The translations under genes and the position numbers were made by a program. The notes beneath the pieces were generated by a model. It ran no database searches and was not told the origin of the DNA. It saw only the letters and a list, made by a program, of their open reading frames with translations. A stretch of 64,000 bases of DNA, taken from JADJOY01 sp016713535 [NCBI: Deltaproteobacteria bacterium] (GTDB lineage: Bacteria; JADJOY01). Location: the NCBI GenBank assembly GCA_016713535.1, contig JADJOY010000013.1, positions 1-64,000 of the forward strand, read 5' to 3'. Numbering within the stretch: the stretch's first letter is position 1; every line of letters starts with the position of its first letter. Shown in pieces: positions 57,840-64,000 of the stretch.

Positions 57840-58425
57840 ACTGCGGCACACTTATCGCGGCGAGAATTCCAATTATCGCGATGACCACCAAGAGCTCGAC
57901 GAGGGTGAACTCCCCGGTCGGGTCAATCTTGTTGATCGGATCCAGATTCCCATAGGTGAACCGGTGCAGGGATGGCGGGTCGAATTCATTCCCACCCCGC
58001 GGATCCCTGCTCTCAAACCTCCCCGTCCCCGGATCCATCCACCGGGCCCGCAGGTACGTCATCTCGAGGTTCGGATCCAGCACCTCCCCAAACGCCCGGT
58101 GATTGAAGATCCACCCGGCCGGCTGGTCGCTGTTCAGCACCTCCCCGAACGCCGTGTAGTCGTACGACGCGACCACGGCCCCGGTCGTATCGACAACCTT
58201 TCGGACGTTGTTCTGCCCATCCTTCAATGGGCAGAACACGTTCAAGACCGGGGACTCTCTTCCAGCGGGGATGCTCTCAACCCTGGGGCACAGGATTAGG
58301 CATAAGACATCGAGCCTGCCAATCGTGGCCCCAGCGGTCGTGCGCATCGGGATCATCGCTGCAGCGTGCGGATCGGTGGTCGAAAGGGCGAGACCGAGTG
58401 GCACCGTGCAGAAGGTGGGTGGCAC
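57840..58425 (-). pseudogene. Rhs cassette 3, 5' half: Rhs core tip plus pilin-like helix
   Basis: From LKDGQNNVRKVVDTTG through TYLRARWMDPGTGRF this is the conserved Rhs C-terminal core, ending at DPTG, where Rhs proteins are cleaved from their toxin. Directly after it comes EFTLVELLVVIAIIGILAAI, an almost exact type IV pilin/pseudopilin N-terminus. The frame then enters the IS66-like insertion and stops after 15 codons. Upstream of the core the reading is not Rhs-like, so no natural start is identified, as expected of an orphan tip. Confidence 0.82.
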
Positions 58426-58611
58426 CTACTGCGGGAGGGGAGCTCGAGATCGATAGAGCACGCTTACCACCCGCTCAGCGCTCGCGATCAACAAGGTGGG
58501 TGGCACCGCTTCCCGGGGCTGGAGTCGACGAAGGGAGAAAACGCGCGTCGCCAGACGGCAACGCAGCCGAAACGGAAAGCGAAACGCCGAGTGGCACCAG
58601 CAAAAGGGCAG

Positions 58612-59166
58612 CTATTCCCTGACGGGTGAAAGTCCCCAGAGTCCTCTTCGGTGCTGCATCGCCTGCAACTCCGCGGCCTGGAGACGTTGATCCAATGGGT
58701 TTTGCCTCTCTTCAGGCAAGTGTCTCGCCCAACCTCTTGAGACCATCAGCAGATTCGCGATCCCTTCATCAAAGGTTGCGGCCGTCGGAGGTGGACCTGC
58801 CGGGTCTGCGACCATCACGTATGCAACAAGACATCCGTGAGAATCCCGGTCGTCGGCATTCTTCGCATAGTAGAGAGATATACGCCTCTGTCCGATGATC
58901 AGCCGCAATTCTTCCTGCGCCTGCTGGAAGCCTGTCTCTCCTTGGCTTGGTGCTCTGATACCCGCCAGCCGAACACACTCTCGCAAGCCGTTCATCTCTA
59001 CCTCAATTCGATCGCCGCTGACCACCTGAACAAAGCGAATGTCCATTCGCGTAGAACTCGCGCGCGCCCACACACCACTGGATACACTCATCAGCACGCC
59101 ATAAGCGAGACGAACCCACGGCGAAACCAGACAACGTCTCATCTTCATCAATGCTGAGGCGCCCAT
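58612..59166 (-). CDS. exported SNase-like protein with degenerate active site, putative immunity to cassette 2
   Basis: A 184-residue protein from ATG 59166 (AGGGGA upstream). The N-terminus is signal-like (LVSPWVRLAYGVLMSVSSGV). The rest has the staphylococcal-nuclease (OB) pattern: FVQVVSGDRIEVEMNG, RLAGIRAPS, AYVMVADPAG and ANLLMVSRGWARHLP. In the active loop the family's GIDxPE reads GIRAPS, so the Asp and Glu needed for catalysis are lost. It follows cassette 2 by 46 bases. A catalytically dead binder, perhaps an immunity protein, is a reasonable reading. The gap 58426-58611 has only short GTGGCACC repeats. Confidence 0.6.
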   Translation of the reverse strand: MGASALMKMRRCLVSPWVRLAYGVLMSVSSGVWARASSTRMDIRFVQVVSGDRIEVEMNGLRECVRLAGIRAPSQGETGFQQAQEELRLIIGQRRISLYYAKNADDRDSHGCLVAYVMVADPAGPPPTAATFDEGIANLLMVSRGWARHLPEERQNPLDQRLQAAELQAMQHRRGLWGLSPVRE

Positions 59167-59212
59167 TTGTCCCCTGTGACATGAATTAGCAACACAGCCT
59201 CACACTGATATT

Positions 59213-60313
59213 TCATCTAGTCCTATTATGGTCTTTCATCCACAGATACCAGGACGCCTTTTCAGGAGCACTCAACCCAGTGTTCAAAACAACCGCATTC
59301 ATCAGTGCACTTGAGTCCGGAGGATCGGAATGATCGAGACCTCCATTATGGCCGATCTCATGCGCGAGGAATTTCCCGTCGGAGCACGACCCTTCCCCGC
59401 TAACTGCTCCTGCCCGTCCTGGCTGCAAGGCCGCGCCGCATACAGTAAGTCCATTCGAATTCGTGGCCGGATCAATCACCTGATCGGCGAATATATAGGT
59501 TAGCGTTGTATCATCTCCATATTCTGCAGCAATGTCCCACACGTTAGGGTTGCCCGACGGTTCTCCTCGATCGGTGTCAATCACGCGGAACTGTTCGTCT
59601 GCTTCAAGGAATCTTTCTTGTACAAATGTGGCACGTGGGGATGGCGGCTTATTCCACACATCCGTTGCACCATTCATTGTGGATACAAGCTTGCTCCGGT
59701 CCCACGTGGCCGAATTCTTTGGAAGCACTAGCGTCAGAGCTACCCGGGTGTCGTAAGGCACTCCCACCGGATTGCCAATACTCGGCGCAGCCATGGCACT
59801 GCTAGCCAGTATCCCCACTAGCGCAACAGCGACCAGCACAGTCGCGAGAAAGAACTGACCACTAGGGTCGGCGAAGAGTTGCGGACTCGAATTAGCGTAA
59901 CTGTATCGATGGAGTGTGGCTGGACGGGAAACGAGCCCCCCAAACGGATCCCTCGCCGTAAACCTCCCCGTGTTGGGATCCATCCACCGGGCCCGCAGGT
60001 ACGTCATCTCGAAATTGGGGTCGTAGATCTCCCCGAACGCCCGGTGATTGAAGATCCACCCACTCGCCTGATCCTGGTTCAACACCTCCCCGAACGCCGT
60101 GTAGTCATACGACGCGACGATTGCCCCGGTCGTATCCACAACCTTTCGGACGGAATTCTGGCCGTCCTTCAATGGGCAGAACTGTTTCTGCAGCCGGGGC
60201 CTTCTTTCAGCAGAGAGTGTCAACCTCCCGGGGCGCACGAGTACCACTACGACCGCGTCGCCCCTTGTACGTTGCGAGGAGGGTCTCTCTTGGCGGTTAG
60301 CGCCTGGACTCAA
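59213..60313 (-). CDS. Rhs cassette 2: Rhs core tip, hydrophobic helix, metzincin-like protease domain
   Basis: 366 residues in one frame. The first ~44 are not Rhs-like; from CPLKDGQNSVRKVVDTTG (about 46) the Rhs core runs to DPSG (149-152). A hydrophobic helix (FFLATVLVAVALVGILASSA, about 154-173) follows, then about 190 residues with the metzincin signature HEIGHNGGLDH (His318, His322, His328, Glu319) and a plausible Met-turn at SALMNA (Met338). The HEXXHxxGxxH pattern indicates a zinc endopeptidase. Orphan Rhs tips are normally silent until recombined onto a full rhs gene; none is in this window. Confidence 0.78.
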   Translation of the reverse strand: MSPGANRQERPSSQRTRGDAVVVVLVRPGRLTLSAERRPRLQKQFCPLKDGQNSVRKVVDTTGAIVASYDYTAFGEVLNQDQASGWIFNHRAFGEIYDPNFEMTYLRARWMDPNTGRFTARDPFGGLVSRPATLHRYSYANSSPQLFADPSGQFFLATVLVAVALVGILASSAMAAPSIGNPVGVPYDTRVALTLVLPKNSATWDRSKLVSTMNGATDVWNKPPSPRATFVQERFLEADEQFRVIDTDRGEPSGNPNVWDIAAEYGDDTTLTYIFADQVIDPATNSNGLTVCGAALQPGRAGAVSGEGSCSDGKFLAHEIGHNGGLDHSDPPDSSALMNAVVLNTGLSAPEKASWYLWMKDHNRTR

Positions 60314-60388
60314 TGGCCGTCCGTCTCATTAAAACTCTCGTCGCTTGCGGGGCACCCGGTTCCCGCGCGTGTTGTCGCCTCCCATCGG

Positions 60389-61099
60389 TTAGCAAGCGCC
60401 AGATCTTCCTCGACCGCTGCCATAGCGACGTACGGTGGCGACTTCACCGGCGGGCACGAGGATCCATCCTCTAACGAGGTCGAGAGTTCGTCGCGCAGCC
60501 GAAATGCACTCGGATTGGTACAGATAGTTGACGCTTAGCAGATACACCTTTCCGATGGCCTCACAGCAGTCATGATCGCCCCCTCCGGTTGATCCTGCGA
60601 CAGCCAGCCTCAAGGCTGCAGCCGCGATCATGGCGTGGCGTCCACCGCCCCTCGCCGACGCCTCTGCCACCAGCAAAAGCGACTCCACCCCTTCGCCGGC
60701 GAACAAACCAAACTCTCGATCTGCTGCTCCAAAGGCCGCGAGGGCAGCACACTCGGCCCGAGTAGGCGCCTGATCAGCGATCGGCGACTCATCGGCAATC
60801 GACGTAGCAGCGATAGCTTCAGTAGCGACATCGCGAAGCGCCGCCCACGACTCAGACGCGACCTGCGCGCAGCCAAGCTCGCCTAAGGCAGGCCCCGAGG
60901 CTGCCCGCAGCAGAGCCGCGTCCCGGTCCAGACGTTCGAACCCCGGGACGCGTTGAAGGCACATCGGCAGCGCGAAGTTCCTTGCGGATTGACTATCCTG
61001 ACCCTGCCCACTGACGTAGGCACACTCGGGCAAGAGCGTGAGCGTAATTGCCCCCAGAGCAGCCAATCGTCGTCGACCTGATACGAGACATGCTCTCAC
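60389..61099 (-). CDS. exported protein of unknown fold, putative immunity to cassette 1
   Basis: A 236-residue protein with an N-terminal signal (RRRLAALGAITLTLLPECAY; a lipobox is doubtful) and an alpha-helical, Ala- and Cys-containing body. It starts six bases after the toxin stop, close enough for coupling. Export suits a partner for a toxin acting outside the cytoplasm. No homology recognised. Confidence 0.55.
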   Translation of the reverse strand: MRACLVSGRRRLAALGAITLTLLPECAYVSGQGQDSQSARNFALPMCLQRVPGFERLDRDAALLRAASGPALGELGCAQVASESWAALRDVATEAIAATSIADESPIADQAPTRAECAALAAFGAADREFGLFAGEGVESLLLVAEASARGGGRHAMIAAAALRLAVAGSTGGGDHDCCEAIGKVYLLSVNYLYQSECISAARRTLDLVRGWILVPAGEVATVRRYGSGRGRSGAC

Positions 61100-61104
61100 C
61101 GCCG

Positions 61105-62093
61105 TTAGTCTCCTACACTCCGGAGATCCTTATAGTCGGCGGAATCCTTCCATCCTCCCTCGTGGAACCACTTCTCCCACGTGCAGGTGCCTACGCAATC
61201 ATGCGCCTTCCTGCTCGTCTCATAATATCCATCCGGTTCCTTACGCATCCTTTCCCGCCACTCGCTCAGTTTGTCGCTGACGCATGGGAGCGACACCTGG
61301 AACGCTTGCTCCTCTGATTTCCAGAAGTCGAAGTTCTCCGGGTAAACGGGACTCTCGCCATCAGGAATCTGTCTCGACCCCTGCTTACAACTCATCCCTG
61401 CCCGCTTCATGTAACGGATGTGATCGTTCTCGTGCTGCAGGTAGCAGGTGCCAAGCTCGCAATGAATCTCCGATACCTGCCTCGTGAAGCAAGGCGATAG
61501 CTCGCCGTTCTTACAGCAGACACCCCCGAGGGGTGCCCCTTGGCTCGCGAGAGGCGCCGGGCGAGATCCGCGGCATGGTTTGCCTTGTCTCGTGTCTGGG
61601 CGAGCGCGGGGATCGGTATCGCAGTGAAAATTGCAGCGACCCCAACCGTAACGAGCATCTGGACCAGAGTGAATTGACCCGTTGGGTCGGCCAGCAGGTT
61701 GGGATCGAGGTGCGCATATGCGTATGGCTGTAGTGACTTGGGATCTTCACGGCGGCCCGCGACCGGATCCCTCGACTCAAACCTCCCCGTACCCGGATCC
61801 ATCCACCGGGCCCGCAGGTACGTCATCCCGAGATCCGGGTCGTGTACCTCCCCAAACGCGCGGTGATGAAACAGCACATCGATCGCGTTCGGGTCCGAGA
61901 GCGTGTTGCCCCACGCGTCGTAGTCGTACGACGCGACCACGGTGCCGGTCGTATCCACAACCTTTCGGACGGAATTCTGGCCGTCCTTCAATGTGCAGCG
62001 TTCGCCCAAAAGGACCACCCTGACTTCAAGGGCGAGCGATTCGTGCGAGGCGAGCACGGCAGGCGCCTGGTCGGGAAGAAACCGGACTGTCAA
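61105..62093 (-). CDS. Rhs cassette 1: Rhs core tip, pilin-like helix, Cys-rich HEXXH domain, one frameshift
   Basis: Rhs core from LKDGQNSVRKVVDTTG (about 35) to DPTG (146-149), then FTLVQMLVTVGVAAIFTAIP and QTRDKANHAADLARRLS, like a pilin N-terminus. Near 61525 the frame must change (in a C/G run) to continue as VCCKNGELSPCFTRQ, LGTCYLQHENDHIRYMKRAG and SEEQAF, then to a stop at 61105. HENDH is an HEXXH zinc site and the Glu pair 40-41 residues from its first His may supply the third ligand; eight or more Cys suggest disulfides, thus an oxidising compartment. Frameshift may be an error. The 202 bases up to 62295 have no gene. Confidence 0.72.
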
Positions 62094-62295
62094 AGACCCC
62101 GGCCGCTCGGACCAGCCCGAGCGGCGTCTGTCGAGGGCGATCCAACATCGAGAGGACGATCGGCGCGACTGGGAACCGCGCCCATTTTGCCGCGCTTACC
62201 GCGGCGGGCGCGGCCGGGCCGGCCTGAGCGAGGAACGTGGGCGGAAGGGGCTGAGCGACGGGGTTCGCGGCTACCCGAAGGGCCGTGAGCGGCGA

Positions 62296-63027
62296 CTAGA
62301 GCATGCCCACGACGCGGTCGATCGCAGCCGCGACGACCCGGACATCCTCGAGCAGATGCTCGATCCTCGACTGGTGAACCCGGCGGTACGGTTCCGAGAC
62401 CTTCTTGGATAGGTCGCGGACGGCTCGCCGCGCCGTCGCTCCGCCTTGCGCCGAATCCACGCCGTGGACGATGCGGTTTCGGTAATCCGGCAACTCGATG
62501 CCGACGCGGTTCCGGAGCGGCACGCCCTGCCCCGGCGTGCAGGCGCCGCTCGCTTCGAGCTCCTGTGCGACCCAGTCGGTGAAGCCGGGGCGGCCGGAGG
62601 CACCTCCATCCCCAGCCGCGTGAGGAGGCTCACGAGCGCGGCCAGCGTCTGTACGCTCGGTGGACGCTGCGCCCTCGAGGACGCGGTCGAGCGTCTTGGT
62701 GGTCGGCTTCACCGCCGCTCCGCCCTGGATCCGCCAGCGCTTTCGGAAGGCTTCCGGATGCTCGTCGATGAACCGAACCGCCGTGTTTCGCGCGAAGGCT
62801 TCCCACGCGGTGACGAGCGAGACGAGGGCGCTCTCGACGAGAACGTCGTCGGCGCCCTGAGCGGCGCGACGCGCGAGGCGTGCCGCCGCTTCGATGGGCT
62901 CACCGTTGCGCTTGAATTCGATCTGGCGCTCGCGCGCCCGGATCGCGTCTTTCACGAGCGAGCGATGGCTCCAGAGGATCTGGATCCGCTCGACCTGCTC
63001 GATGAGCCGATCATACGGCCAGGCCAT
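62296..63027 (-). CDS. HEPN-like protein
   Basis: A 243-residue helical protein. YRNRIVHG near residue 182-189 is the HEPN RNase motif R-x4-H (Arg183, His188), preceded by long helices (EQVERIQILWSHRSLVKDAI; LVESALVSLVTAWEAFARNT). A low-complexity middle (about 115-150) may hide a pair of compensating frameshifts, since another frame there reads VSLLTRLGMEVPPAAPASP. HEPN proteins act in toxin-antitoxin, abortive infection and RNA processing. It is followed by the Rhs cassettes and preceded by the unknown gene. Confidence 0.6.
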   Translation of the reverse strand: MAWPYDRLIEQVERIQILWSHRSLVKDAIRARERQIEFKRNGEPIEAAARLARRAAQGADDVLVESALVSLVTAWEAFARNTAVRFIDEHPEAFRKRWRIQGGAAVKPTTKTLDRVLEGAASTERTDAGRAREPPHAAGDGGASGRPGFTDWVAQELEASGACTPGQGVPLRNRVGIELPDYRNRIVHGVDSAQGGATARRAVRDLSKKVSEPYRRVHQSRIEHLLEDVRVVAAAIDRVVGML

Positions 63028-63035
63028 CGAGCGCT

Positions 63036-63452
63036 TCAGAACGTGATGAGGCGAGGGACGCCGCCGTTGATCTTCTTCACGGTAGCCGGATCGGCCTGGC
63101 CGGACCGAAGGACCAGACCCGAGGCGAGCCCCGCGGGAGTCATCGTCGAGGTGGCCGCGCGGAGCTCGCTGAGCCGCTGACGCAGCTCACCCATCCCGAA
63201 GCGCCCAGCCGGCAGCAGGTCGTAGACGCCGAAGAGTGCGCCGTCCCGCAGCACCGCGATGTCGAAACGCCGGAGCTGGCTGCCGACCGAGAGCTGGCGC
63301 TCGATCCCGGCCCCCCAACGGTGGCCACCGGGGTGCTTCGTCCGGAGGGTCTCCAGCACGATCGGCAGTGCCGCGCGAGCGAGGAAGCTCCGTTCGGCAT
63401 ACTCCGGGCCCTCGATGTCGTCGTGAACGGCCTTGCGAGCTGCGGTTCCCAT
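63036..63452 (-). CDS. unknown protein between recombinase and HEPN-like gene
   Basis: A 138-residue soluble protein (MGTAARKAVHDDIEGPEYAE, RFDIAVLRDGALFGVYDLLP). It starts seven bases after the recombinase stop and ends eight bases before the HEPN-like start, so the three genes form one transcript. Family not recognised. It could be the antidote or partner of the HEPN-like protein, by position only. Confidence 0.5.
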   Translation of the reverse strand: MGTAARKAVHDDIEGPEYAERSFLARAALPIVLETLRTKHPGGHRWGAGIERQLSVGSQLRRFDIAVLRDGALFGVYDLLPAGRFGMGELRQRLSELRAATSTMTPAGLASGLVLRSGQADPATVKKINGGVPRLITF

Positions 63453-63459
63453 GGTGGGC

Positions 63460-64000
63460 CTACCTTACACCAGCCTCGTGTCGATCGGACTCACTCGGGC
63501 CGTCCCAACCCTGCCGCTCGGACGAGGCCAGCGTCTCCCGAGGATGATACCGCGCGTGCGCGTCCTTGAGCTCGGTGATGGTGAGCTTGAGGTAGGGCTC
63601 GAGTGTGGCCACCGAGCGGTGCCCGAGAAGCTCCTGGACGTGCCGGACGTTGGCACCGGCGCGGAGCATCGACGTGGCGGTGGTGACCCGGAAGACGTGC
63701 GGGGTGATCGTCTTCCGGATCCGCGCGAGCCGCGCGTACTTCCGGACCATCCATTCCACGGCAGTGTTGTCCAGCGCGCGGCCGGTCCGGCTCACGAAGA
63801 GCTGCGGCACGTCGTCCTCGCCCACCAGCTCGGGCCGCGCGTGCGCCAGGTACTCGCGGATCACCTCCACCGCGATCCTCCCGAGCGGCACCACGCGCTG
63901 CCGTCCGCCCTTGGGCCGGGTCACCCTGAGAAAGCCGCCGGCGAGGTCGAGATCGGCCGACCGGATGCCCGTGAGCTCGTTGACGCGAATGCCGGTCGCG
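63460..64000 (-). CDS. tyrosine recombinase/integrase, 5' end outside window
   Basis: C-terminal 180 residues of a XerC/D-type recombinase. Catalytic parts: Arg in TGIRVNELTGIRSADLDL, H-x-x-R in TPHVFRVTTATSMLRAGANV, His in VQELLGHRSVA and nucleophile Tyr in TLEPYLKLTITEL. The gene continues past 64000. Such a gene beside a Rhs cassette array and IS elements suggests an island border or cassette mobility. Confidence 0.88.
   Translation of the reverse strand, partial: ATGIRVNELTGIRSADLDLAGGFLRVTRPKGGRQRVVPLGRIAVEVIREYLAHARPELVGEDDVPQLFVSRTGRALDNTAVEWMVRKYARLARIRKTITPHVFRVTTATSMLRAGANVRHVQELLGHRSVATLEPYLKLTITELKDAHARYHPRETLASSERQGWDGPSESDRHEAGVR

Noticed and set aside
57641-57841. Small proteins reading YRTDT on both strands near 57.7 kb
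   Set aside because: They are translations of the inverted repeat ends of the IS66-like remnant, not genes.

Overview
The window is very G+C-rich (about 70% by eye), densely coded on both strands, and reads as the chromosome of a Gram-negative bacterium. It encodes an outer-membrane beta-barrel, a TolC-type channel, a lipoprotein with a clear lipobox and a secreted esterase with thrombospondin type 3 repeats. The gene mix (amidohydrolase, crotonase, P450, B12-type radical SAM protein, repeat-rich secreted hydrolases) recalls Myxococcota or Desulfobacterota/Binatota-like lineages, but no rRNA or other phylogenetic marker is present and I do not assign a phylum.

Layout. 0-5.5 kb: amidohydrolase behind a KstR-like palindrome, hybrid histidine kinase, hotdog thioesterase-like protein, crotonase. 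5.5-23 kb: ordinary metabolism and repair: mutY, a CinA-like domain, beta-barrel, M1 aminopeptidase, EEP hydrolase, OPT transporter, asparaginase II, NAGS-like acetyltransferase, aminopeptidase P, a SprT-like protein, radical SAM protein, CBS protein, fumC. 23-36 kb: a broken antitoxin, a flippase-like fusion overlapping a Gfo/Idh dehydrogenase, amtB with a sigma-54 promoter, a DegT aminotransferase, four small genes, recR, a secreted SGNH esterase and a zinc PLC-like protein. 36-44 kb: TolC, a membrane hydroxylase, a YdjC deacetylase, a zinc peptidase, an outer-membrane protein and an NCS2 permease. 44.4-46.8 kb: 25 tandem copies of a ~96-bp hairpin-rich unit. 46.8-52.7 kb: P450 and TetR regulator diverging from a 30-bp perfect palindrome, then a beta-propeller-like protein, sulfotransferase and metallophosphatase.

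52.7-64 kb is a different, accessory region with lower G+C stretches: toxin-antitoxin-type genes, a complete IS3-family element (27-bp inverted repeats, 3-bp target duplication), then a tandem array of Rhs C-terminal tip cassettes, a HEPN-like gene, an unknown gene and a tyrosine recombinase cut by the window end. Each of three Rhs cassettes starts near the same core motif (LKDGQN) and runs to the DPxG motif. It then carries a hydrophobic helix, pilin-like in two of them, followed by a different HEXXH metallopeptidase-like domain. Each is followed by a gene for an exported or membrane-anchored protein that could be its immunity partner. One cassette is split by a 400-bp IS66-like remnant with an 8-bp target duplication; removing it in silico restores one reading frame from the Rhs motif through the pilin-like helix into the metallopeptidase domain. 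This array is the most interesting part of the window.

Two cautions. Many otherwise well-conserved genes carry single-base frameshifts, often at C or G runs, so consensus errors are likely. G+C-rich palindromic repeats of several families are scattered through the intergenic regions and have entered at least two coding sequences.
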